Source: Pascua guehoae
Taxonomy: Eukaryota; Basidiomycota; Tremellomycetes; Trichosporonales; Trichosporonaceae
Assembly (NCBI GenBank): GCA_001600415.1
Contig: BCJX01000011.1
Location: 985,285 to 1,049,284 of the forward strand
DNA: 64,000 nt
Reading direction: 5' to 3'
Shown: in pieces, positions 12,241 through 22,999 of the stretch
Numbering within the stretch: position 1 is the first letter of the stretch
Layout of the letters: each line of letters starts with the position of its first letter
Notes under the pieces: model-generated
The model's database searches: none
What the model was told of the DNA's origin: nothing
What the model saw: the letters and a program-made list of their open reading frames with translations, nothing else
Program-made: the position numbers and the translations under genes

Positions 12241-12303
12241 GACGGTGCCGCGCTCGACCGTACCGCGGAGCCTATCCGCGGTACGGTCGAGCGCGGCACC
12301 GTC
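12241..12303. repeat. Perfect 29-bp inverted repeat with 5-nt loop
   Basis: The left arm 12241-12269 is the exact reverse complement of the right arm 12275-12303; the loop is GCCTA. The arms are GC-rich and contain CGCGCTCGACCG. Flanking bases do not pair, so the palindrome is exactly 29 bp per arm. It lies 130-190 bp upstream of the first visible acceptor of the following ORF and would sit inside its first intron if the weak 5' exon at 12209 is real. Confidence 0.95.
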
Positions 12304-12432
12304 CAAGTCCCCTGGATACAGCCTGCTAGCTGCGTCGTAGAGATCGTTACTGATGTGGATATCTCGCGCGAGTCTGCTCGAGGTCAGTGTTGACTAGCTG
12401 CTGGACCCCGAGCTAGACTGACCGTTACCAGG

Positions 12433-13795
12433 TCGTACCCCTTATTGGAATACGGCGGTGCAACGGATCGTGCGATCGTACCGCCAGCAGGCAGTACCCA
12501 CGGGGACGGAACTCGCTGGGGACGACGGCCCTGCTTCCTCGGCCGCAGGCGCGGACGTGGAAGGTAGGCAAACCAGAAACGGCTCGGCGATACAGAGTGA
12601 CGGCGCACCCCGTACCGACAACAGCCGGTCACGCGCAAGCGGGAGCAGCCGGTCACGCGCACCCCAGGTATCTGCTGCCAGCTCGGCGACTGCTCGTGGC
12701 GATGGGATTATCAAGCCCGACATCGTTGTCCGGTCGATTCACCGGCCGTCGCTACGGCAAGTAACCGCTCTCGTCACGCTTGTCGGCGAGAACAAGGTCG
12801 ACACGCCGAAACGACCAAACGCACGTGCGCGCATGGGTGTTTTACAACTGCTCCTGCAGCTGTTCTCCGCCCAAGAAGCGTACGGCACATACTGGGGCAC
12901 GGTCACGACCAACACGCGCTTTGCGCGCGTCGCTGCGCTGACCAGCCGAACGGCCGCCATCGAGTGCAAGGAGGTCGTAGAACCGGTCGTCCTACCCATT
13001 GCCACGTTTCTGAAGAGAGGCGACCATTACGACCTCCTGCCTCACGACATAAAGGAGGACACTGGCTTCGAGATCTTCTGGTCGACTGTACGCAACGCCG
13101 TCACACTGCTTGGTAAGCAGCAACTCGACGCCCCGTTGGTTCCTCTGGATCCCCCTCGCTCCCCGCAGTGGGACCACCTACGCGCTTGCGAGCTCGAGTA
13201 TGCATCCGATCCAGATGTCCTCGCGCTGTGGGCCACCTGCCGTGACGCGAGGCCTACGTTCGAAGCCAGGTATCCAGGATATTTCGACGACGCCCCCGCC
13301 GGCGGCTCGGGTTCTGGATCTGCCAACAAACGCCAAAAGGATGCGTCTACGGGTGCTGGCCGAGGCGACGCTGGCGACGTGGCGCACGACACGAGCAGCG
13401 CACACGCCAGCGGCAAGACACGCAAGCGCGGAGCCGATGACCTCCAGGAGGACGACGCCGACAACGACGCGTACGAGGCTATCGCATCCTGGGCGCGTCA
13501 TGTGCGTCCCGTGCATCCCACGAACCAGATGAACCCGCTTGATGTGCTGGACGATGAAGGAGACGGTGGCGAGTCGGCAAAGGCGGCTGGGGCCGAAGAC
13601 CTCGACGATGACCTGGCGCTCGGAGCGGACGCCAATTCGGAGACCATTGGGCCAGACGGCGTCCTGTATGAGCGCGCGCTAGAGGCACTTGGCGTCACCA
13701 TCATCCTCGTGCCACCGTCCACGATGGACGCGCTCGCACAGCAGGCCCGTGTGGCATGCATCGCGCCCACCGTCCCAACACGCGCTCGGACATGA
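12433..13795 (+). CDS. Orphan acidic protein (5' end uncertain)
   Basis: I do not recognise this protein. The frame is open from at least 12433, where a CTGAC branch site and CAG acceptor precede it, to a TGA at 13793-13795, about 450 codons with no further intron. There is no ATG near the beginning (the frame enters with GTG codons), so a 5' exon is needed; ATGGTGTCTATTGACG at 12209-12224 followed by a GTAC donor fits the phase but is weak. Residues about 1-85 are Ser/Arg/Ala-rich and basic, the middle (about 95-285) looks globular and partly helical, and the C-terminal half is Asp/Glu-rich with nuclear-type basic patches (ANKRQK, GKTRKRGADD). No transposase, polymerase or enzyme motif is evident. 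Such ORFs in fungi may be lineage-specific genes or parts of mobile elements. Confidence 0.45.
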
Positions 13796-14713
13796 CGTGC
13801 CAACACGCTCGCATACCGTACCAGCAGCTTGATGGGGTCGAGCAGCTGCTCTGGTTCACTCTCTGTCGATCAAAAGCTGGAGCGCGACTCTGTTGTTGCG
13901 TAGTTTGGCCCGAGTGTGTGCCGCGATTTGGAAGTGTGCGACAATGCCTCGATGACCACGGGTAGACGCCTGGTGTCGTCGACAGAGCGTGGCGACACAC
14001 ATGTGACATGGATTGACAATGTGGAGACGACAAAACTGTATTTCAAGATGTCCCGCATGGAGACGACAGAACTGTATTTCAAGATCCCCCTATTGTAGCA
14101 TGTTTGAGTATACAATGCATACATTTCCATTGGCGCGTGCATGTGCTCACCGATGAGTGGGATACCGACGGTGCGCTAGCTGCGACACGGGCATGTGAGT
14201 CCAAAGGGCTGCTTCTACAAACTGCCAACTCGACTTTCGAGACTCGAGACTCGACGGTGACTGTCCGTCTCCTGCACTGGGCGCGGTTGTGAGTATCATT
14301 CTTGAGTGGGGTAAGAGATGAGGAGGGCAGCGGGGTGATACAAAGGGGCGGCGCTGATACCACCAGTGATGGCAAGGATGGATCCAGGAAGATATGGACG
14401 GGTGTGCGAGCAGCTGGTGCACCTTCAATTGCGAGCAGCTGGTGCGCCTTCAATGGAATCGCCACTGTGAACGTTTTGACGTCGAACACCATTATTGATT
14501 TGGATTTGAATGCACTTTACGTCACCGAGGCCCCGCTGGAAACGGCCGCTGGGGCTCCAGGGCGGTCTGGTTCACGCGGCGATTCCTGGGTCTCTCCGCA
14601 TTTCCGGCCGTCATCACCCTGCATGCCCTGCAATCTCCTCCACCATCGATCCTTCGACAGGCCGAAGACTCACACCCATATCCACCGTCCACAACGAGTG
14701 AACCGCGTGAACC
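13796..14713. other. Intergenic region with two short tandem duplications
   Basis: No gene is recognised. At about 14021-14093 a unit containing GGAGACGACARAACTGTATT is present twice in tandem. At about 14406-14453 a 25-bp unit beginning GCGAGCAGCTGGTG is also duplicated with one or two differences. Confidence 0.55.
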
Positions 14714-15657
14714 ATGCCACCACGCCGTCCCAAACGCCCTCGTACCTCTGAGCATTCGGACCGCGATGCCGACGCCAGCGCCGCCGCCGACGCCGACGCC
14801 GACGCGACTGCAATCACCGACTCTGAGCACTGGACCGAGGGCGACTGTGAGCTCATTTCGTCTGACAATGTCCGGTTCCGCGTCCCGACGTACCACCTCC
14901 AGAGCAGAAGGTGTGTCCTTTGGGCCATGAGGGGGTCGCGAGGCCGGGGCCCGGGCTAGTCTGTGAGGTCTAACACGCTCCAGTGTCGTGTTCCGGGATA
15001 TGATTGGCGATGGGGGCACCAACGAGAAGCGCGTGCACTTTACGGACGTAATTGAAACGAGCACCGTTCTCGACGACTTTCTCGCCCTCATTGCCGAATC
15101 CGATTTGGTTACGGATAGCAACGAACTGTTTGTCGACGACGAGGGCTTTGACCGCTCTGCCAACCTGCTCAAATTCCTGATAAAGTACAACTGTCCGCTT
15201 GCGCGACGCACATTTCTCCAAAACGTGTGGGGCGAGTCGCTCCTCGGCCGCGCCTCGCCGCGGTTTGCCTTTACGTTGGGGGCCATGGCGGCACCGAGCG
15301 ACTATGACCCTGCGGTCCATTGCTGTCATGACAATTGGGGCATGACGGTTTGCGACGAGGCCATTGACCATGTCAATCGGTACCGCCGCCGCGAGATTTC
15401 AGAATCCGCCAGCCTGGGTTCGGACGAGTACACTCTGGAACCAGCCCAGTTTGGCGTAAGGGCCTGGAGCCTCATTCCGCCAGCGTTCCAATGGGGCCTG
15501 TGTAAACTGTACACTGCAGGTGTATTTGGAAAGGATGGGAATTTCAGTGACTTTGTCGAGGAGGCTGAGGGTACGTTTGGTCATCTTGACGACAAAGCCG
15601 CTGACGACGCTAGAGCACGAGCGCGAGCAAGCCCGCGAGGCAGTAAAGTACACTTGA
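14714..15657 (+). CDS. BTB/POZ-like domain protein, 275 aa
   Basis: Three exons: 14714-14910, 14984-15570, 15614-15657. The protein starts with a basic MPPRRPKRPR stretch and an Ala/Asp run, then has the pattern of a fungal BTB domain: an acidic strand, SSDNVRFRVPTYHL, then SVVFRDMI, followed by acidic loops and helices to about residue 130. Fungal BTB proteins of this kind are abundant in Tremellomycetes and are thought to be protein-interaction adaptors, but no partner is implied here. The second intron (15571-15613, CTGAC branch) gives a compact Glu/Arg-rich C-terminus ending VKYT; reading through it would instead add a hydrophobic tail to 15773, which looks less natural. Confidence 0.6.
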
Positions 15658-16849
15658 GCCGTGTTGTGGCCGTGCTGTATACCGCCCCGCTGTATCTTGT
15701 TCTGTACGTCGTGTATGAGATGACCACGCGCATTCGACAAGGACTAGGAACTCCGTGCTGGTCAATGCTGTGACTCTGTGCGCCTCCACAGAAGACTGCG
15801 GTCCATCCTGGTCCCCGTCCACACCAGGCATAAAAAACACGACCCAAGCACAAAAAATATGACCCCTCCTTCGGATTCAGCTGCTGGCCCCGCGTCTGAA
15901 TCCTTGTGCCTGTCGTGGTTCACTGTATGGGCAGTGATCAGTTGCCCAGGGACAGTATAAGACGTGTAATATTGCGTCAAGCAGGAGCGTGCACAAGGAT
16001 TCGAACGCGTGACCAACCGCTTTCACCGAATGAAATTACTGTAAGCATTGATTGATACAGCAACGTCCGCCAATGGATCACTTTACATGGTTACTACCTA
16101 CTATGACCTTAAATACGGTCTTAGTCAGTCCTGATGAGGGACTGGCTCGTAGGATAATGGAGAGGAACGGAGGCCGTTCAGGGTCGGTTCAGCCACTGAG
16201 AACGGTAGAGACTACTCGCGATACAAGCCGCAACTATAATTGCCACGTTATGTGCTCGTTTCGCATGTCCTGAGTGCAGTGAAGTGTTAGGCGGGAACGG
16301 TGGCAGGTTCCCGCGCCAGTAAGCGTGAAGGTCGTGGGGTCCAAGGATCGTGTGGCACAGGTACTGCATGAACTCCATCTTTTGCTGGTGCTGGTCATCG
16401 GTGAGTGATACTGTTAGTCTGTGTTTGCTGTGTTTGTCCAGTTCCTGTTGGCGAATGTTGTCAAAGAATGTGCAGTCTGTGTCACGATCTGGACGACTTA
16501 GTCGTTTCTACGCGGTGCTGAAATCACGTGACCGACAATCACGTGACGTCACGATCGCCACCCGCATGGTTCGGTTTGCCACTCGAGACAACAAGCGACA
16601 AGAAATCATGCACGTCGCCTTGACAGCACACAATACACGCTTCACGACGCCTCGCGAAGCACACATGCCGTACTGTCGCCCGTGCATGTCGGCGCTACTA
16701 CTAGAAGGCTCTACCGCCGACCCAGAGTGCCACGCTTGTAGACCAGGCCTAACTCCATATCCCCCGCGCAGCTCCTGCTNGTACGCTCGCTAGGGTACTT
16801 AGTTCAGCGCCGTCCGTAGTTTGTATCTCCAAGCCATGCAACTACAAGT
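15658..16849. other. Region between BTB-like gene and LINE, single N at 16780
   Basis: No complete gene is recognised. An open frame at about 16350-16793 (plus) ends with CxxC-type pairs (PYCRPCM and ECHACRP) but has no supporting context and runs into an ambiguous base at 16780. This stretch may include the 3' end of the neighbouring LINE; no poly(A) tract or target-site duplication was identified by eye. Confidence 0.35.
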
Positions 16850-19800
16850 CTAGTCTCGACAACCAGTTGCCTCGGCACTTGCTCCCTCCGACACCTCCGC
16901 GGCGCCACCTCCGTCTCCGCTCCGTCCTTCCGTCCTTCCGCGTCCCCCTCCGCGTGCGTGTCGCAGCAACCCCCTGGCCCCGGCGCCTTCCTCTAGGTCG
17001 TCAATCCCGTGAGTCCGATGCCGTCTTGCAGGTCGAGACGGAGTCACGGTGTTAGGTTTGTGTTCGGTTCCCAAGCCTCCACCGTTCGGCTCGTGACAGT
17101 CTGCAAAGATATGGTGTTCATCTTGCCACGCGTATCCACAGAATTCACATGACGGGTTTTGGGTCGGGGACATGTATGAGCGCTTGACTGCAGTCATCAG
17201 GGATCCGGTTCTTATTATAGCTTGGTATCTGATTGCTGCGCCTGACGGTGATATGGAGTAGAAGTACCGCGAAGTATTGTCACACGTTGGCCATGCCGCC
17301 GGAGGGAATTGCAGGTGGGATTGGGCATCACCTGTTTGGTTAAGGAAGATGAATGTATACAGGGCATCTTCGACATGTCGCTTCCACTGGGCCATATTGT
17401 AGACGTTGTTTAGGACAGGGACCCATTGTGGCATCCAAGCGGTAAGGGGGGGAAGGTGGGTGGTTGAAGCTGTGTGTGCCCTTCTTGCCATCTTGTCAGC
17501 TTGGTCGTTTAGTCTGGATCGTTGGTCATCGTGTTCCGTATGTGCCTTAACATGGGTAACATTGGTATCTGTTTTCCGGGCTTCATGGGCGAGCCAGTTG
17601 TAATACTCTTGCCCTCTGGGTCGATTAATGGGATGTTGTTTGACCTTTGACGCTCTGGCTTTGGTTATTGCAGACAGTGATGCAGTACTGTCTGTTATGA
17701 TGCTCGTGTTTGGTGTTTGGGCAGTTAGTATCAGTCCGGCTATGAGGCCTGTGATCTCAGCTTCCAGCGATGATGCAGGTTGAGCCAGCTTGATTCTGAT
17801 GGTGGTTGGTCCGACTACTGCAGCCATTGAAGATGGTCCAGTCGTTGGGTTATCCATGTGACTATCGTCGGTTGCCCACAGTTGGGTGTTGTCCATCCCG
17901 TCCGTTGTGCGGGTGCTGTTGCTCCTGATGACAGTCTTGTAGTCTGCCCTTCGCTGTGTTTTTGATCTGTATATTGCGGCGGGCTCTACCTTCAGACGGT
18001 CGGTTTGGGAGGACCAGTCCATGAAGTTTTTGACAATATTCATGTCATTGCGAAGGGAAACCCTTGATGGGTGGGGGAACTTCAGCAGCTTTGCTTGAGC
18101 TGCCTGCCATATGTCTCTAACGGATGGCTTCTTAGCCCCACCGTTTCGGCTTTCCATCATCAATATTTCCAATATCTTTGACTTCGTTGTCCTTTGCAAT
18201 GTTGGTATGCCTAGCCTCTTAAATTGGTTATCAATGTGATCCATTGACGCATCCGTGGGGTCACGCTCGCTCGTGGAGCGTATGCTCATGTTTGCCAGTT
18301 GCATGTATTCCATGGCTACTCGCCATGGTGTAGGTATCCATTGGGACATTGATGGCTTGATCTTTTGTGGGCTGTCAAGGGGATTAGTGCAAAGGGATGC
18401 TTGGCAGCTGACGTTGGCTAGTGTGATGTGTGCCATTGTTCGGAAGGGCGAAAGGTGGTGATTTAGCGCCCTGATGACTCTTTCAATGGCAATGATGCCA
18501 TTCATTACAAAGAGGGACGGGAAGTCAAACCCATGGTATTGGAGGGGGAGAACCATGGCCGCTGATGTCGTGTAGCTTATGTTTAGCGCTCCGCATATCA
18601 TCCTTGTCAAGTCAGCATCTAGGTGCATGGCCTCCGTAGGTGATATGGGCTGGAGTGCAAGCAACGGCCGTATCTTGGGTATGATCAGGGTGTTCACTGC
18701 TACGCGAAGCAAGGACAAGGGAAACCTGTTGCTGGGGGCCATGGGGAAAGTGTGAATGATGTGAGATATGAGGTCTTTAGTGTACGATGGATTCAGGAAC
18801 TCGCAGCGCAGAAATGAGGGCTGTTCCATGTATGGGATGGCCCGTGCAATGCTATTGATGGTAATATTTATGACTGGGGGCTGGTGGGGGGGTTTTTGTC
18901 CCAGGGTGAAGCAGACAGTTTTATCAGGGCTGTCCCAGGCCGTGAGGATGCCGTATGCTGCTTGAAACGTCTCAGCTGCATTTGTGACTTGTCCCAGTCC
19001 CTTCCAGCTTGTAGACATTAGTATAGAATCATCCATTGCTTCCACGCAGGTCAATCGGAGCACATGGTCATCACGGACTGAGTGGAGATCCTTCCTGATG
19101 CGGTTGACCATCATCACCATTGATATGTATCTGCTCGGTATGATGTTGCCTTCGTTCAGCCAGTGGGTAAGCATTCCCATCATCAAAGTATATTTTAGTG
19201 GGCTTGCTGGATCACCTTGTTTAGTCTGTCCATGTGTGGTAATGTGACGCTGACTGACTCTGTCTGATGTCTTTACTGTAAGCCGTGTTTGGGCGGTTCG
19301 GGCCTGCTCGAACAGTATGAGTGTTCTGGGAAACCCATAAAAGGCGAGAGCATCAAGAAAGGCTTCCTGCAGCAAGTGGTCAAACCCTTTGACATGGTCT
19401 CTCTTAATGGTGTATAGGGTGATATTCATACCTCTAGCCGCTGTATCCAGTTGTTGGAGTAGGTCTGTCATGTCCGCCGTCCGTACTCCTGCTTGTGTGG
19501 CGATCTGGGTGTCGGGCACGAATCCGCAGTTGGTGGCATGTTGTTGCAGGGCTTGGGTATATGTGGCGGATATTAGATTGAATAGGCAGTTTGCATGTAC
19601 CACACCTCGGTAGTTGCTTGGGTCAGTGATGTTGTTGCGTTTGTATATGGGAATAATGAAGTTGGCCTTCAAGTTGGCTGGGAAATAGTTGTTCATGATG
19701 CAGTAGTTGACTATAGCCGTGATGAGGTTCAGGAATTGGTCATTTGTGTTTCTGAGGGCCCATTTCTCCCATCCGTCTGGTCCGGGAGCAGGTCAGGGGT

Positions 19801-22800
19801 TTCCCTTGGCCAGAAGATGCCGCAACTGTGACGTTGTTAGGGAGATAGGCCATTGGAAATTTCCCCTTCTTTGGGCCGTTTCTTTTACTGTATCCGCTGC
19901 TGGGGATGTTAGCCATGGTTTGGGAAGCTGCAGTATGTCATTGTGAGTCAGCAGAGCGCAAAAGTGGTCTGTCCAGTACTCCAGTTTCTGCTGGGGATTG
20001 CTCGTAACTGATCTTCTTCCGTCCTCATTCGGGGGGCCCTGGATAAGGGGACTGGACATCATGTCGTACGGCTGGAAGAGAGTCTTCACTCGTCGAGATT
20101 TTATGGCATGCCTGATATCCATCCGGTTTTGTGCGTCAGAGAGTGATGTGAGAAGGGAGCGTTTCTCTGTGTTCAAAAGCTTTCTGAGGTGCCCCTGGCG
20201 TTTCCGTAGCGTGACGATGGTAGATTCTTTGTCGTGGGCGGCAACATGGGTCGTTTGCAATGCAAATCTTAGTTCGCTCAGCGCATCAGCTTGTCAGATG
20301 ATGAGGGTCAATCTGTCTTCCATTGTTGCGTGTATCATTCTGTTACAGAGGTGCATCTGGCCGGCAATGCCCTTACACTTTTCATTTGTCAATTGTTTGT
20401 GTGGTTGTTCATGTTGGCCTGCCGGTCATCGTTTGAACGCTCTATTACATGCTCGGGTTAGCAATGTGTGACAGTATTCAAGGAGTTGATCACATTCTTG
20501 GGGTGTGTCAATCATCATGCACGGTGGACCACGGGTGTCCATGGCGCTTGATATCGTACTGTTCATTGTCTCATATCGAGCCGCCGCCTCTAATGTCCTT
20601 GGTTTCTGTAGGCGGTACATCTTGGCACCAATTAGGAGGTGTTTAGTTGTTGGCGCGTGCACCCCCGTCGCTATTGTAGCTGCCATGGGTCTGTGGTTGG
20701 AGCCCGACACTTGGTCCAGCGTCCATACTTTGCGAAGACGTGATGAGGGGGAGATGACAATGCAGTCTAGTATTTTGCGAGTGTTGTTGCCATTAAACTG
20801 ATAGCAAGTCCAGTGGCGGGTTGCAGCGGTATCTTCGTTGTCCTCCCAAACGTCACGGCCGCCTGACAATGCGATGAACCGTTGATATGCCTGAAGACGG
20901 TGCGAGTTCCGGATCCTTGGTGTTGCATTTGCCGTGACCGGGGTTGTACCTTCCCATGGGTGCAGAATTGTGTTCATGTCACCCCCCACAATCCAATGTT
21001 CTTGCCCGCTTATCAGCTCTATCACCCCGTCCCAAACTGCATCCAGCTCTCGTCTGACCCCTTGTCCATCACGATCTACTGGCGCATAGATACCAACGAT
21101 GCGGACTCGTTTTGGCCGGTTAGCGATATCAGGGATGGTGACGTCGACTCCCACAATTCGTCCAGCCAGTGGGTGTACCTTGGGTGGGTCAAGTCTTTGA
21201 GTGAGGGCAATGTTTCGGTGAGTCAAGATTGTGACGCCCCCACTGCGGTTAACTGCGGGCGTATAGTGTGTGTTATACAGACGCGTAAGATCTTGTGCTT
21301 GAATTCCAGTCTGGGGGAGTCGAAGTGGCTCGGTTGGTGATTGCCACGTCTCTGTGAGGATGATAATGTGAGGCCAAGCGGCTGCTGCAAAGGCACTATA
21401 GAGATCTTGGCCTTTTGCTAGGTTTCTAGCCAAGAGACCAGTGACGTTCGCTGTAAGAATGGTCAGCGGTATGTTGCTTGCTCGAGTGGTTGGCAGCCAT
21501 GTCATGCATATCGCGAGTACAAGCCACATGGGGGGTTTGGTGCGCGCTATGGAGTACGTGTACGAGCGGCGTGTCTCCTGCTCTGTATTGGCGCATGTGG
21601 CTGAAAGGTGTACTGCGCGGCGGGTCCGATGTCCAAGTCGCGGCCTAATGATCATATTTACTACTGGCCCGATGGTCATTATCATTTGTAGCCACATTGT
21701 GAGACTTACGTCATCGACATCCATCTTGGAGCGCTTCGAGGGACCGGCGTCATTGTCTTCATCAATGTAGGTGATGCGTGACGGCTGGTGAGTGGTGTTG
21801 GTGAGGAGGGGCGTGACATTGTCGACAAACTGCAGTGACTCGGTCTGCTTGTCCTCATCCTCAATGAGCTTCTGTTCGGCCTTAAGCGACGAGTATTTCT
21901 CTTGGAGTTCGGCCAGTGTCGTCTCATGGTGAGCGATATCAGCCTCGATCAGCGCAGAGAGCTCCTGCCCAGCTGCGGTCATGTCCGAGCAGTGCAGTAC
22001 CGCGTCGCGCTTCACCTGCGCCAGGAGCTGGGTGGCGTCTTTCGCATCACGTTTGCAAATCTCGAGCTTGTTTTCCACAGACATGAGGCGTCGGGATAGG
22101 GTGGCGTCATGACGCGTGCGCTCGGTGATCATAACGAGGTTTTTCTGCTGGTCCTGAACCATCTGAACGAGGATGCCGGTGTGTTGGCGCTCGACAGTGA
22201 GCAGGTCGCATGCAATGTGGCGCATCTGCGAAACCTCGTTTTTGAGACTCGAGATGTCCTCCGATTGTTGAACAGTGGCTGCCTCTGCTTGACGTTTCTT
22301 CATCTGGTCGCAGACGGTCTTGGGGACGAGGCTGTTCTCGTTGAGCTCATACAGCAACTCGTAGGGCGTGCCAAGAGTGGGGGTCTGTTTGCAGATGTAG
22401 AGGGCGAGAGAGATCGAGCTGCATGAGACGCAGAAGGTGCGGTTGTGCCAGAGCTGGTCATCGGCCATGAGGGTGGCGTCAAGGTTGTACTTGTCGTTGA
22501 AGTCTTCAATGAAACACCAAAGTTCCGCAAGCAGCGCCTCGGGGTCAACACCTGACACGTTCATAATCGCAATGGTGGCAGGGGACTCGGTGGGAATAAA
22601 GTTGGTGGGGAGTTTGAAGGTGATGGTGTGCCCATTGTGCTCCCACTCATCGTCCTCAACCTTCCACGCAAAGTGTGTAAGGTCCGAGATGCGCCAGAAC
22701 TTGGCATTGCGGGAAATAACGGGGCTAGCGTTGGGCCGCGAGCGCTGGAGGCAAAAGTCAGAGCCTGAGAAGCCGCACAGGTGCATCTTGTGTTCATCGA

Positions 22801-22993
22801 ATAGGGTCTTGATAAACGTCTGCGCGTCGTCTTGAGAGAGCAGACTGGTGGAAGGGTTGGTTTGTTTGAAGTAAAACGTGCCCTGGCAGTGCCGATCAAT
22901 GTTCTGAGCACAGCTCCAGTACGCCTTGAATCCATGCGCGAGGAGAGCCTGATGGAGTTGGTCAAGGGAATCGATGGTGATCTTGTGTTCCAT
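16850..22993 (-). pseudogene. LINE ORF2/pol: coiled coil, endonuclease, RT, RNase H, zinc finger
   Basis: The frame starts at ATG 22993, six bases after the ORF1 stop. Residues 1 to about 430 are ORF1-like with a long coiled coil; then comes an AP-type endonuclease with TANV, the acidic TETW, GDMN, LDCIVIS and a final SNH where the family has SDH. After two TGA codons the RT begins with PGPDGW (interrupted just before by a third TGA), then NYRGV, a GDPASPL motif and the catalytic motif AMDD in place of the usual F/Y-x-DD. RNase H keeps all four acidic residues (TDDSH, LEAEI, ITDST, NDQAD). The tail carries CEFCG and a later H and C, a typical LINE zinc finger. Unless the TGA codons are read through, this copy cannot make a full-length enzyme. 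Confidence 0.9.
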
Positions 22994-22999
22994 CCAGCC

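Noticed and set aside
15571..15773. Hydrophobic C-terminal tail on the BTB-like protein
   Set aside because: The segment starts with a consensus donor and has a CTGAC branch site and acceptor, so it is better read as an intron followed by a short exon.
15985..16060. tRNA-like 3' half on the minus strand (GCGTTCGAATCC, box-B-like)
   Set aside because: The T stem does not pair and no box A or D arm is found at the right distance; at best a tRNA-derived relic.
16350..16793. 147-codon frame with two CxxC pairs
   Set aside because: No family context, ambiguous base near its end, and no splice-consistent extension; Cys pairs alone are weak evidence.
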